From an uncultured Polaribacter sp. (lineage in GTDB: Bacteria; Bacteroidota; Bacteroidia; Flavobacteriales; Flavobacteriaceae): DNA of 64,000 bases. The notes under the pieces were generated by a model. It was not told where the DNA came from, did no database searches, and worked only from the letters and a program-made list of their open reading frames with translations. The position numbers were made by a program, and so were the translations under genes. This document shows positions 8,829-17,686 of the stretch, piece by piece (position 1 is the stretch's first letter; every line of letters starts with the position of its first letter). The stretch covers positions 1-64,000 of the forward strand of contig NZ_CANLXV010000002.1 of NCBI RefSeq assembly GCF_947495205.1, in the 5' to 3' direction.

Positions 8829-9824
8829 TTATGAATTGTATGCCCACTTAAGATATGCAGCTCCCCAAGTGAAGCCACCACCAAATGCAGCAAATATTAA
8901 ATTATCTCCTTTTTTTAATTCTTTTTCATAATCAGCTAAAAGTAAAGGTAGCGTTGCAGAAGTAGTGTTTCCATATTTCTCTATATTCATCATAACTTTT
9001 TCTTCGGAAACCCCTACTCTATTTGCTGTAGCCTGTATAATTCTTCTATTTGCTTGATGTGCTACCAACCACTGTATGTCTTGTTCTGTAAGATTATTTC
9101 TAGTTAGCATTTTTTCTGCAACATCTGCCATATTTGACACTGCATATTTAAAAACTGTTTTACCTTCTTGATAAACAAAATGTCTTTTTTCTGCAACGGT
9201 TTCTTTAGTAGTAGGCATAACAGAACCACCAGCCTCTATTCTTAAAAAGTCCCTACCAACTCCGTCACTTCTTAAAAATTCGTCTTGTAAACCTAAACCT
9301 TCTGTATTTGGTTCAAATAATGCAGCACCTGCTCCATCTCCAAAAATTATACACGTTGCTCTATCTGCATAATCTATTATAGAAGACATTTTATCTGCTC
9401 CTATCAGCAGTACTTTTTTATATCTACCTGATTCTATATAACTAGTAGCTGTAGACATGCCATATAAAAAACTAGAGCACGCAGCTTCTAAATCGTAACC
9501 AAAAGCATTAATAGCGCCAATTTCTGAAGCAACATAGGCTGCAGTACAAGCCACCGGTAAATCTGGTGTTGCTGTTGCCACAATAACTAGGTCTATTTCT
9601 TTCGGATCTAAATTTCTTTTTTTTATTAAATCCTCAGAGGCTTTAATAGCCATATAAGAAGTTCCTAAACCTTCGCCTTTTAAAATTCTTCTTTCTTTAA
9701 TTCCTGTTCTTGAAGTAATCCATTCATCATTAGTATCTACATAAGTTTCTAACTCTTTATTGGTTAAAACGTAGTCTGGAACATACTTTCCTACAGCTGA
9801 AATTGCAGCAGTAATTTTACTCAT
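8829..9824 (-). CDS. fabH: 3-oxoacyl-ACP synthase III (KAS III)
   Basis: Starts fatty-acid chains by condensing an acyl-CoA primer with malonyl-ACP. The 331 residues carry the full Cys-His-Asn triad: Cys116 in AACSSFLYG, His256 in WLVAHQANRR and Asn286 in KYGNTTSAT. First gene of the fabH-accB-accC unit. A TActTTTG box on the minus strand at 9858-9865 is the likely -7 element, and the rpmF terminator lies just upstream, so the unit has its own promoter. Confidence 0.97.
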   Translation of the reverse strand: MSKITAAISAVGKYVPDYVLTNKELETYVDTNDEWITSRTGIKERRILKGEGLGTSYMAIKASEDLIKKRNLDPKEIDLVIVATATPDLPVACTAAYVASEIGAINAFGYDLEAACSSFLYGMSTATSYIESGRYKKVLLIGADKMSSIIDYADRATCIIFGDGAGAALFEPNTEGLGLQDEFLRSDGVGRDFLRIEAGGSVMPTTKETVAEKRHFVYQEGKTVFKYAVSNMADVAEKMLTRNNLTEQDIQWLVAHQANRRIIQATANRVGVSEEKVMMNIEKYGNTTSATLPLLLADYEKELKKGDNLIFAAFGGGFTWGAAYLKWAYNS

Positions 9825-9930
9825 AATTATTGTGTATTATCCTATTATAAGGAGTTTCAAAAGTAATGAAAATTATTTCACTTTTTCCTTTAAAAATCAT
9901 GAAAAACATTAAAATATGGCGTAAAAACGC

Positions 9931-9957
9931 AAAAAAACCCTCAAAAATGAGGGTTTT
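9931..9957 (-). terminator. rpmF terminator
   Basis: AAAACCCTC, AAAAAT loop, GAGGGTTTT, with a seven-base U-run on the minus strand, 22 bases past the rpmF stop. Confidence 0.88.
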
Positions 9958-9978
9958 ATAACATTTTAAATGTATTTC

Positions 9979-10173
9979 TTATGCTTCTGCAGCTGCAGAT
10001 TCTAATACTACTTGACCTCTGTAATATAATTTACCTTCGTGCCAATGTGCTCTGTGATATAAGTGTGCTTCACCCGTAGTTGGGTCTGTAGCAATCTGCT
10101 GTGAAGCAGCCTTATAATGTGTTCTCCTTTTATCTCTTCTAGTTTTAGATATTTTTCTTTTAGGATGTGCCAT
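9979..10173 (-). CDS. rpmF: 50S ribosomal protein L32
   Basis: 64 residues starting [20 protein letters not shown], the L32 signature. The paired cysteines that bind zinc in some L32 proteins are absent, so this is the zinc-free form. It follows the DUF177 gene by one base, the pairing seen across bacteria, and ends at a clear terminator. Confidence 0.96.
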   Translation of the reverse strand: MAHPKRKISKTRRDKRRTHYKAASQQIATDPTTGEAHLYHRAHWHEGKLYYRGQVVLESAAAEA

Positions 10174-10174
10174 T

Positions 10175-10723
10175 TTATGTCTTTTTTTCTGTTATTAAAC
10201 TCTTTAATTTATCCCATCTAGGGTCTGTTGGTTTTTCTTCAACAGGTTTTTCTTTTTTTATTTGTAATTCTTCTAATCTATTTAGCGCTTCAGACTCCAT
10301 TGTACCATCTAAAACTTTAGGATGCACTCTTTTATTTGGAACCGCTAGCACAATCATTTCATAAATAAACTGCGCCACACTAAATTGATATGCTTCATGA
10401 GGAAGTATTAAAATCTCTTCATTGTCATCATTAAATTCTGAACCAAATTTTACTACCAAAGGCATTTTTGTAACAATTTCTTGATCAAAATTTTCATTTG
10501 TAACATCACACGGAATGTTTACCGTACCAGAAACTGCAAAATTCAACTCAAATAAGGTGCTTTTTTTTACAAAATCTAATGTTACTTTTAATGAAGTTTT
10601 TTCAAACTCATCATAATTATATAATTCAAAGAACGTATTATCTATATCGTACTCAAATAAATGTTTTCCTTCTTTTAATCCTACAAACGGTATGTTGAAT
10701 TGTTTCAAGTCTTTCATTATCAA
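10175..10723 (-). CDS. DUF177/YceD-family protein
   Basis: 182 residues. The family is almost always encoded directly before rpmF, as here (1-base gap), and has been linked to 23S rRNA processing in other bacteria. Seen here: a central conserved stretch ([20 protein letters not shown]), which lacks the CxRCL cysteines of the proteobacterial homologues, and an acidic/lysine-rich tail ([21 protein letters not shown]). Function in this lineage is inferred from context only. Confidence 0.88.
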   Translation of the reverse strand: MIMKDLKQFNIPFVGLKEGKHLFEYDIDNTFFELYNYDEFEKTSLKVTLDFVKKSTLFELNFAVSGTVNIPCDVTNENFDQEIVTKMPLVVKFGSEFNDDNEEILILPHEAYQFSVAQFIYEMIVLAVPNKRVHPKVLDGTMESEALNRLEELQIKKEKPVEEKPTDPRWDKLKSLITEKKT

Positions 10724-10801
10724 ACATCAATTGAGCGTGCAAAGATATAAAAAAATGTCTTTCTACACGTTTTTCTTTAAAAAAAAGAAAATATTTTATT
10801 T

Positions 10802-11839
10802 TTATTTTACTTTTAACGGGTTTGCTGTAAGTTCTTGGTAGTCTTTTCTAGTTTTAAAAATCTGTAAAGCACTAAATAAGGCTTCTTTAAAAGAAGATGG
10901 ATTTGCAGTATTTTTACCTGCAATGTCAAAACCTGTACCATGATCTGGAGATGTTCTTATATGACTTAAACCTGCAGTAAAATTAACACCATTACCAAAA
11001 GACAAGGCTTTAAACGGCGCTAAACCTTGATCATGATAGGTTGCTAAAACACCATCAAATTGTTTATAGGTTTCAGAACCAAAAAAACCATCTGCTGCAT
11101 AAGGCCCAAAAACAAGCTTACCCGTATGCTTTATTTTATCTATTGTTGGTTTTATGATAGCATTATCCTCTTCTCCTATTACGCCATTGTCTCCACAATG
11201 TGGATTTAAACCTAAAACTGCTATTTTAGGTTTTGCAATACCAAAATCTTGTTTTAAAGAAGCATACATAATATTTACTTTATCTTCTATAAGCTTTGGC
11301 GTTATGGTTTCAGAAACTTTAGAAATAGGAATATGACCAGTAATTAAACCGATTCTTAAATTGTTCGTCATTAAAATCATAAGACTTTCTCCGTCTAAAT
11401 TTTCTTCTAAATATTCTGTATGACCAGGAAAATTAAACGTTTCAGATTGTATTGTTTCTTTATTAATAGGTGCAGTTAAAACAACATTTACATCATTTTC
11501 TCTAAGAGATTTTACGGCAGCAGATAAAGATTTTGCTGCATATTCTCCAGAAATCTTTGTTGCGCTACCTAATTCAATAGCTACATCTTCTTTCCAGATG
11601 TTTAAAACATTAATTCTATTGTGATTAATTTGACTTAAAGAAGTAATACCATTTACAGGTATGTCTATTCCCAAAGCTTTTTTATGGTATGAAATCGTCT
11701 TTGTATTTCCAAATAAAACAGGCGTACAAAAATCTAACATTCGTTTATCTTCAAATGTTTTTAATATTACCTCTATCCCTATTCCATTTAAATCTCCTAT
11801 AGATATCCCTACAATTATTTTATCAGTTTTATCTGCCAT
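10802..11839 (-). CDS. pdxA: 4-hydroxythreonine-4-phosphate dehydrogenase
   Basis: Pyridoxal-phosphate biosynthesis, the DXP-dependent branch. The NAD-dependent oxidation product condenses to pyridoxine phosphate with PdxJ. The 345 residues include the metal and substrate motifs FPGHTEYLEE, LGLNPHCGDNG and TYHDQGLAPFKAL, plus the closing RTSPDHGTGFDIAG. Divergent from ribE. A TActTTTG box on the minus strand at 11874-11881 is a candidate -7 element. Confidence 0.96.
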   Translation of the reverse strand: MADKTDKIIVGISIGDLNGIGIEVILKTFEDKRMLDFCTPVLFGNTKTISYHKKALGIDIPVNGITSLSQINHNRINVLNIWKEDVAIELGSATKISGEYAAKSLSAAVKSLRENDVNVVLTAPINKETIQSETFNFPGHTEYLEENLDGESLMILMTNNLRIGLITGHIPISKVSETITPKLIEDKVNIMYASLKQDFGIAKPKIAVLGLNPHCGDNGVIGEEDNAIIKPTIDKIKHTGKLVFGPYAADGFFGSETYKQFDGVLATYHDQGLAPFKALSFGNGVNFTAGLSHIRTSPDHGTGFDIAGKNTANPSSFKEALFSALQIFKTRKDYQELTANPLKVK

Positions 11840-11897
11840 AACTATTGTATTCTTCTTATTTTTGATATAAGTACAAAAGTAACTAAAATTTAAAGAA

Positions 11898-12485
11898 ATG
11901 TTTACGGGAATTATAGAAACACTTGGTGAAATTACAGATATAAAGAAAGAGCAAGAAAACTTGCACCTAACAATTAAGAGTGCCTTTACAACGGAACTAA
12001 AAATAGACCAAAGTGTAGCTCATAATGGCGTTTGCTTAACAGTAGTTGCCATAAATGATAACGAATATACAGTTACTGCTATAAAAGAAACTATAGATAA
12101 AACTACAGTTGGGAATTTTAAAATTAACGATAAAGTTAATTTAGAACGTGGTATGAAATTAGGAGATCGTTTGGATGGACATATTGTTCAAGGTCATGTG
12201 GATGAAACAGGTAATTGTACTAATATTGTAAATCAAGAAGGAAGTACTGTATTTACCTTTACTTATGAATCTGACAAAAATAATGTTACTATAGAAAAAG
12301 GATCAATTACCGTAAACGGAGTAAGTTTAACGGTGGTAAACTCAAAAGAAAATGAATTTAGCGTAGCTATAATTCCGTATACTTTAGAGCATACAATATT
12401 CAAATACTTATCAAAAAAAGATACTGTAAACTTAGAATTTGATGTTATTGGTAAATATGTGAGTAGATTAACAAAAAAATCTTAA
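11898..12485 (+). CDS. ribE: Riboflavin synthase
   Basis: Dismutates two molecules of 6,7-dimethyl-8-ribityllumazine to riboflavin. The 195 residues form two tandem lumazine-binding domains: MFTGIIETLGEI at the start and the second copy from LDGHIVQGHVDETG (about residue 97). Length is typical of the alpha-type enzyme. No FMN riboswitch is visible in the short 58-base gap to pdxA. It converges on the PID-CTERM gene, 16 bases away. Confidence 0.96.
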   Translation: MFTGIIETLGEITDIKKEQENLHLTIKSAFTTELKIDQSVAHNGVCLTVVAINDNEYTVTAIKETIDKTTVGNFKINDKVNLERGMKLGDRLDGHIVQGHVDETGNCTNIVNQEGSTVFTFTYESDKNNVTIEKGSITVNGVSLTVVNSKENEFSVAIIPYTLEHTIFKYLSKKDTVNLEFDVIGKYVSRLTKKS

Positions 12486-12501
12486 GACACTCTTCTTATT
12501 T

Positions 12502-12684
12502 TTATTGCTTAAGCTTAGCTGCACCGTATATTAATCCAGAAAGAAATAAAAATAAAACTCCGCCATCTAAAGGCAATCCTGGTGGTGGCGGTGGTGGCAC
12601 TGGAGGTGGCACCATTTGACCTGTCACAGTCGAAATAAATAACAGTAATAGAAAAAATGTTAGGGTATTTTTTTTATTCATCAT
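12502..12684 (-). CDS. PID-CTERM protein-sorting domain small protein
   Basis: 60 residues from the first of two adjacent ATGs. An earlier TTG start adds five residues and is less likely. A hydrophobic signal peptide (NTLTFFLLLLFISTVTG) is followed by a proline-rich stretch and then PGLPLDGGVLFLFLSGLIYG with a final AAKLKQ. The P-[IL]-D motif, a transmembrane segment and a short basic tail are the features of the PID-CTERM putative sorting signal found in small Bacteroidota proteins. The mature protein is almost nothing but Pro and this signal. A TAacTTTG -7 box overlaps 12697-12704, with a CTCCCCCGAG box (12726-12735) at the -33 position. Confidence 0.78.
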   Translation of the reverse strand: MMNKKNTLTFFLLLLFISTVTGQMVPPPVPPPPPPGLPLDGGVLFLFLSGLIYGAAKLKQ

Positions 12685-12867
12685 ATTTAAGTTTCCCAAA
12701 GTTAATATTTTAAAGTTACACTAAACTCGGGGGAGTAAATAATTAGTTTTTACAAACAGTTTCAATTTTAATCGGACCAAAATTAAATAAATCAATTCTT
12801 GAATTTCAAAAATACATTTTTTTTTAAAAAAGAGATATCTTTTCCTTAAAAACTAATAAAAATAAAG

Positions 12868-12941
12868 TGGTCCCACTTGGGCTCGAACCAAGGACCACCT
12901 GATTATGAGTCAGGTGCTCTAACCAACTGAGCTATGGGACC
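12868..12941 (-). tRNA. tRNA-Met (CAT)
   Basis: 74 bases on the minus strand with acceptor GGTCCCA/TGGGACC, anticodon loop CTCATAA (CAT), D-arm AGCTCAGTTGGTTAGAGC and T-loop GTTCGAGCC. The closed first acceptor base pair argues for elongator rather than initiator. A lysidine-modified Ile tRNA with CAT cannot be fully excluded by eye. Confidence 0.93.
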
Positions 12942-13001
12942 AAATTTATTGGGTGCAAATGTAATACTTATTTTAAAATATGACAATAAAAAATAAAAAA
13001 G

Positions 13002-13973
13002 TTACACAGATCTGTTCATTAACCATAATCCAAAGTTTTTTAGATTGGTCTTACTCTCTTGAGAAATATCCATATTATCCAATGTAGCAAAGGCTTTCTC
13101 TGTATAATTTTCTATTTTATTTTTTACTAATAATGGAATATCATTTAACTCAAAAATTCTTCTTACGTCTGCTATTTTAACAGTATTTTCCTTTAATTTT
13201 TTACGATATAAATATTTTAATTTGCCTTGATCTTCTTCATTGGCTACTTCTAAAGCCTTTAAATACAAATATGTTTTTTTATTTTCTATAATATCTCCTC
13301 CTACTTGTTTACCAAAAGTTTCTGGATTACCAAAGGTGTCTAAAAAATCGTCTTGTAATTGAAAGGCTAAACCTAAATTTAAACCAAAGTCATAAATTAA
13401 GTTGGCATTTGTTTCTGAAGTTTCTGCAACAATTGCTCCCATTTTTAAGGCAGCAGCAACCAAAACAGATGTTTTTAAACGAATCATATTAATGTATTCA
13501 TTAATAGTAACATCACTTCTTGTTTCAAAATCTACATCTAATTGTTGGCCATCACAAACTTCTAAAGCCGTTTTACTAAAAAGTTTTGCTAATTTTTGAA
13601 AAACATCTGGTTCAAAGTTCTCAAAATATTGATATGCTAAAATCAACATTGCATCACCAGAAAGAATCCCTGTATTTATATTCCATTTTTCATGAACCGT
13701 TTTTTTACCTCTTCTTAAAGGTGCATCATCCATAATATCATCATGCACCAATGTAAAATTATGAAAAACTTCTACAGCAAGAGCTGCAGGTAGCGCTTTC
13801 TTAAAACTTCCTGAGAAAATATCTGCGGCCATTAAAGTTAACACAGGACGAATTCGTTTGCCTCCTAATTTTAGAATATAATCTATTGGCTCATATAAAT
13901 TTTTTGGTTCTTGAATCCACTCTTTCGACTCTAAATAGGTCAAAAATTTTTTTTGATAATGTAAAATATCCAA
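13002..13973 (-). CDS. Polyprenyl diphosphate synthase
   Basis: Trans-prenyltransferase that extends allylic diphosphates with isopentenyl diphosphate. The 323 residues carry both aspartate-rich motifs: DDIMDD (78-83), preceded by VHD, and DDFLD (208-212), with LGGKRIRP (IPP binding) near 37-44. The residues before the first motif do not settle chain length, so farnesyl-, geranylgeranyl- or longer products are all possible. Divergent from the TetR gene. Confidence 0.93.
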   Translation of the reverse strand: MDILHYQKKFLTYLESKEWIQEPKNLYEPIDYILKLGGKRIRPVLTLMAADIFSGSFKKALPAALAVEVFHNFTLVHDDIMDDAPLRRGKKTVHEKWNINTGILSGDAMLILAYQYFENFEPDVFQKLAKLFSKTALEVCDGQQLDVDFETRSDVTINEYINMIRLKTSVLVAAALKMGAIVAETSETNANLIYDFGLNLGLAFQLQDDFLDTFGNPETFGKQVGGDIIENKKTYLYLKALEVANEEDQGKLKYLYRKKLKENTVKIADVRRIFELNDIPLLVKNKIENYTEKAFATLDNMDISQESKTNLKNFGLWLMNRSV

Positions 13974-14047
13974 ATTTTTAATTTTTATGTAAAAATAAAA
14001 GTAAACAATTTTATGGTTTGAAATGAAATGTTAAAAAAACAATAAAA

Positions 14048-14092
14048 CTTTGGAAACTATTTTTGTTTCTAAAGTTTCCTTATGTACTTTTG
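14048..14092 (+). promoter_or_regulatory. tetR promoter with overlapping palindromic operator
   Basis: The promoter is TTTG (14062-14065), a 19-base spacer and TACTTTTG (14085-14092). Overlapping the -33 box is the inverted repeat CTTTGGAAAC-N7-GTTTCTAAAG (14048-14074, 9 of 10 positions paired), a typical TetR operator size. The expected start of transcription lies almost at the ATG (14101), so the mRNA would have little or no leader. Confidence 0.78.
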
Positions 14093-14100
14093 CCGTATTA

Positions 14101-14700
14101 ATGAAGGATAAAATATTAGAAATATCGGCAGAACTTTTTTTAAACTTAGGTTTTAAAAGTGTTACTATGGATGAAATAGCCAATAAACTAGGTGTTTCTA
14201 AAAAAACTATTTATAAGTATTTTAAAAACAAAACTAGTTTGGTAGATTGTGTAACCAAACACCTATTCCGTAAAATTTGCTTTGGTATAGACTTAATTCA
14301 TCAACAACAAAAAAACCCAATTATAGAATTGTTTGAAATAAAACAGTTTGTAATGAAGAATTTAAAAAACGAAAAATCTTCTCCACAATATCAACTGCAA
14401 AAATACTACCCAAAAATATTTACTTGGCTTAAAAAAGAGCAATTTAATATAATGCACAATTCTATTCTAGAAAATCTAAAAACCGGAATTGATAATGGAT
14501 ATTATAGAGAAAATACAGATATAGATTTTACCGCCAGAATTTATTTTCATGGTTTAAATGGCATTAGAGATGCAGATATGTTTCCGTACGAAAATTACCC
14601 AATGAAAAGTTTAATGAATAGTTATTTAGAATATCATATTAGAGGTATAGCAACAGAAAAAGGCTTATTAGAATTAAAAAAACAACTAACAGAGAAATAA
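14101..14700 (+). CDS. TetR/AcrR family transcriptional regulator
   Basis: 199 residues from the ATG at 14101. A 17-residue upstream extension from a TTG at 14050 would cover the promoter and is rejected. The N-terminal helix-turn-helix reads KILEISAELFLNLGFKSVTMDEIANKLGVSKKTIYKYFKNK, split here only by text. The C-terminal ligand domain (about 60-199) is not informative. It heads an efflux operon (TolC-like gene 7 bases downstream) and probably represses it, releasing on drug binding. The palindrome in its own promoter supports autoregulation. Confidence 0.93.
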   Translation: MKDKILEISAELFLNLGFKSVTMDEIANKLGVSKKTIYKYFKNKTSLVDCVTKHLFRKICFGIDLIHQQQKNPIIELFEIKQFVMKNLKNEKSSPQYQLQKYYPKIFTWLKKEQFNIMHNSILENLKTGIDNGYYRENTDIDFTARIYFHGLNGIRDADMFPYENYPMKSLMNSYLEYHIRGIATEKGLLELKKQLTEK

Positions 14701-14707
14701 ATAAAGT

Positions 14708-16039
14708 ATGAAAAAAATAGTATTACTAGCACTTTCATTACTTTTTTTTAGCACGATAAAAGCGCAAGAAAAAAGTATGAAATTATCTCTAGAAGAAGCT
14801 ATAATATTTGCACTAGAGCATAGCTACAACACAAAAATTGCTAGAAACGACATAGCCTCTGCTAACGAAAAAGTATGGGAAACCACGACTATTGGTTTGC
14901 CACAAATAGACGGCCAAGTAGATTACCAAAACTTTTTAAAACAACCCATTTCTGTTGCAGACATTAATGGAGACGGTATAGATGAAGAGTTTGTTTTTGG
15001 AACCAAACAAAATTTAAATGCCGCTGTAACGCTTAAGCAATTATTATTTGACGGCTCTTACCTTGTTGGACTACAAGCATCTAAAACATTTTTAAAAATA
15101 TCTAAACAAGCAGAAGAAAAAACAGAAATGCTAACTAGAGAAGCTGTAATTAATGCTTATGGAAATGTTTTAGTTACAGAAAAAAGCATATCAATCTTAA
15201 AAAACAACATTAAAATTTTAGAAAAAAATTACAATGATGCTAAAAAGATATATGAAAACGGCTTTAATGAAGAAGAAGATGTAGAACAATTAGAAATTAC
15301 ACTGGGTAATTTAAAAAACCAATTAAACAGTGTAATACGTATGCAAGAAATTGCTTATCAAATGTTAAATCTTGCTTTAGGAAACCCAATTAACACAAAA
15401 CTAATTTTAAAAGATTCTTTAGATTCTCTTGCAGAAACAAACATTCAATTAGAGTTAATTGCAGAAGATTTTAACTTTACAAATCATGTAGATTTTAAAA
15501 TTGCAGAAAACGATATAGAAACCAAACGTTTAATGGTTAAACTAGAGCAAAGTAAAGCTTTACCAAGTTTGTACGCTTTTATAAATTATGGCACACAAGC
15601 TTTTTCTAACTCGTTTACTTTTTTTAATAATGAACAACGTTGGTTTCAATCTTCTTTAATAGGGGTTAGTTTAAACGTTCCTATTTTTAGTAGTTTTGGT
15701 AGAAAATCTAGAACTGCACAAGCTAAAATTGCCTTAGAAAATTCTGATTTAAGATTAGAAGAAACCAAACAACGCCTTAACTTACAAGCTAAAAAAGCAA
15801 AAAGCGAATACCAGTTGAGCATAGAAAACTACAGTACTTCTAAAAGAAATGTAAACTTGTCTGAAAGAATAGAGAAAAAACAGCGTGTAAAGTTTTTTGA
15901 AGGACTGTCTTCTAGTTTTGATTTACTACAAGCTCAAAATCAATTGTACACACAGCAACAAAATTATATAGAATCTATGTTGAATGTAATTGCAAAAAAA
16001 GCAGCATTAGAAAACGCACTAAACCTACCTATTAAATAA
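14708..16039 (+). CDS. TolC-family outer membrane efflux protein
   Basis: 443 residues with an N-terminal signal peptide (KIVLLALSLLFFSTIKAQ). Two repeats of long alpha-helical hairpins typical of the outer-membrane efflux protein family are visible, the first around LSLEEAIIFALEHSYNTKIARNDI and the second near FTNHVDFKIAENDIETK. It would form the trimeric exit duct for the adaptor and RND pump encoded next. Spacing of 7 bases on each side indicates one operon. Confidence 0.93.
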   Translation: MKKIVLLALSLLFFSTIKAQEKSMKLSLEEAIIFALEHSYNTKIARNDIASANEKVWETTTIGLPQIDGQVDYQNFLKQPISVADINGDGIDEEFVFGTKQNLNAAVTLKQLLFDGSYLVGLQASKTFLKISKQAEEKTEMLTREAVINAYGNVLVTEKSISILKNNIKILEKNYNDAKKIYENGFNEEEDVEQLEITLGNLKNQLNSVIRMQEIAYQMLNLALGNPINTKLILKDSLDSLAETNIQLELIAEDFNFTNHVDFKIAENDIETKRLMVKLEQSKALPSLYAFINYGTQAFSNSFTFFNNEQRWFQSSLIGVSLNVPIFSSFGRKSRTAQAKIALENSDLRLEETKQRLNLQAKKAKSEYQLSIENYSTSKRNVNLSERIEKKQRVKFFEGLSSSFDLLQAQNQLYTQQQNYIESMLNVIAKKAALENALNLPIK

Positions 16040-16046
16040 ATTTAAG

Positions 16047-17213
16047 ATGAAAAAAATATACCTACTTCTTATTACTACTCTTGTTTTAATTTCTTGTGGA
16101 AAGGAAAAAGAGGCTACTGTAGCAGAAATAATTGCTACAAAAGATATTAAAGCAATTCGTAAAAAGAAAACTGAATTAGATACCAAACAGCAAGAAATTT
16201 CTGATAAAGTAAAAACGTTAATTGCTGCAATAGACCAATTAGATACCTTAAAAAGAAATCCGTTAGTAACTGCTTTAAAGGTAAAAAAAGAAGTTTTTAC
16301 ACATTATTTAGAATTGCAAGGAAATGTACAAACCAAACAAAATGTACTTGTATATCCAGAAATGCCAGGAACTTTAGAGCGTGTTTTTGTAAAAAAAGGC
16401 CAAAAAGTTGCTAAAGGCCAAATTCTTGCCAAAATTGATGATGGTGGTATGGCACAACAAGTAGCACAATTAGAGGCTACCACAGCTTTAGCACAAACTA
16501 CTTTTGAACGTCAAAAAAGATTGTGGTCACAAAAAATTGGTTCTGAAATTCAGTTTTTACAAGCAAAAACGCAATACACAGCTCAAAAAAACACGTTAGC
16601 ACAATTAAAAAAGCAATTAGATAAAGCTAACATAAGAGCACCTTTTACTGGTATTGTAGATGATATTATTAAAGAACAAGGTACTGTTGTTGCACCAGGA
16701 CCTGGATCTGAAATATTTAGAGTTATCAACCTAAATAATATGTATATAGAAACAGATGTACCAGAAAATTATATTGGCAGTGTTACGAAAGGGAAAGATG
16801 TAGCAGTAGAATTTCCTGTTTTAGGAAAAAAAATAAATACCAAAATAAGACAAGCTGGTAATTTTATAAATGCAACCAATAGAACATTTAAAATTGAAAT
16901 TGGGATTCCTAATAAAGACAAAAGCATAAAACCAAACTTAACTGCAAAGTTAAAAATTAACGATTACTCTAGTGCAGAAGCTTTTTTAATTCCACAAAGT
17001 ATTATATCAGAAAATGCAGCTGGAGACCAATATGTTTATGTGATAAAAAACATCAACAAAAATATTGGTTTTGCAAAACAAGTTGTTGTAAACACAGGAA
17101 AAACCACAGGAGACAAAATAGAAATTTTAAATGGTGTAAAGGTTGGAGATCTTTTAATTGAAGCTGGTGCAAGAAGTGTAAAAGATGGGCAAAAAATAGA
17201 AATTAGTCAGTAG
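16047..17213 (+). CDS. RND efflux periplasmic adaptor (lipoprotein)
   Basis: 388 residues with a lipoprotein signal ending LVLISC (Cys17). A coiled-coil-prone segment (about 25-70) precedes the barrel-sandwich hybrid and hairpin (GTLERVFVKKGQKVAKGQILAKID, then a helical hairpin with heptads near 135-190, then IRAPFTGIVDDI), and the beta-barrel and membrane-proximal domains. It links the inner-membrane pump to the TolC-like duct. Its stop codon TAG lies inside the left arm of an inverted repeat that frames the next, broken gene. Confidence 0.94.
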   Translation: MKKIYLLLITTLVLISCGKEKEATVAEIIATKDIKAIRKKKTELDTKQQEISDKVKTLIAAIDQLDTLKRNPLVTALKVKKEVFTHYLELQGNVQTKQNVLVYPEMPGTLERVFVKKGQKVAKGQILAKIDDGGMAQQVAQLEATTALAQTTFERQKRLWSQKIGSEIQFLQAKTQYTAQKNTLAQLKKQLDKANIRAPFTGIVDDIIKEQGTVVAPGPGSEIFRVINLNNMYIETDVPENYIGSVTKGKDVAVEFPVLGKKINTKIRQAGNFINATNRTFKIEIGIPNKDKSIKPNLTAKLKINDYSSAEAFLIPQSIISENAAGDQYVYVIKNINKNIGFAKQVVVNTGKTTGDKIEILNGVKVGDLLIEAGARSVKDGQKIEISQ

Positions 17214-17225
17214 ACTTTAGACAAT
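17211..17225 (+). repeat. Left arm of imperfect inverted repeat around the cassette
   Basis: TAGACTTTAGACAAT matches the reverse complement of 17658-17672 at 13 of 15 positions. The two arms bracket the four-helix-bundle gene within the efflux operon. Confidence 0.5.
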
Positions 17226-17251
17226 AGTTTGTAGACAGAAGTAAATAGAGA

Positions 17252-17625
17252 ATGGGAAAAACGAAAGAAATTAAGTTCAAATTTGAAGATTTAACTCTTT
17301 ATCAAAAATCCTTAGATTTTATTAATCTTGTTTGCATTACTTGCAATCGTTTTCCTTCAGAAAAAAATTATCGTCTAACTTCTCCGTTTATTAGAGCAGC
17401 AAATTCTATTGCCCTAAAAATTACTAAAGGCTCAGGAGATACAAATCCTCAATTTTGTAGATTTTTAAGAATCTCCTTAGGATCAATAAAGGAATGTGTT
17501 GTTTGCTACACCATTGGAAATAATCATAATATATTACTTCTATCGAAAATCAACAATTAAGAGAAAAGTTAGAAGAGTTGTCTAAAATGACAACAGGATT
17601 GATAAAATATTTAAAGAACAATTAA
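17252..17625 (+). pseudogene. Four-helix-bundle (23S rRNA IVP-type) protein, frameshifted
   Basis: The first frame (17252-17560) encodes FEDLTLYQKSLDFINLVC, IRAANSIALKITKGSG and FLRISLGSIKECVVC, the signature of the four-helix-bundle family first seen in 23S rRNA intervening sequences. After TIGNNHN it runs into a short false tail. The true C-terminus continues in another frame as YITSIENQQLREKLEELSKM and stops at 17623-17625. Adding one base near 17531, in the AATATATT run, would restore a normal ~123-residue protein. So the gene is broken by a one-base deletion, or there is a sequencing error. It lies between the efflux adaptor and the pump and is unrelated to them. Family function is unknown. 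Confidence 0.83.
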
Positions 17626-17657
17626 CCTTAAGACAAAAGGAACTTAACAGTAGTTCT

Positions 17658-17672
17658 AATGTCTAAAGACTA
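17658..17672 (-). repeat. Right arm of imperfect inverted repeat around the cassette
   Basis: AATGTCTAAAGACTA pairs with 17211-17225 with two mismatches. It ends 14 bases before the RND pump start. Confidence 0.5.
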
Positions 17673-17686
17673 AAAACTATCATCTA

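Noticed and set aside
17252..17560. The 102-residue frame as an intact protein
   Set aside because: Its last ~18 residues do not fit the family, and the expected C-terminus continues in another frame to 17625.
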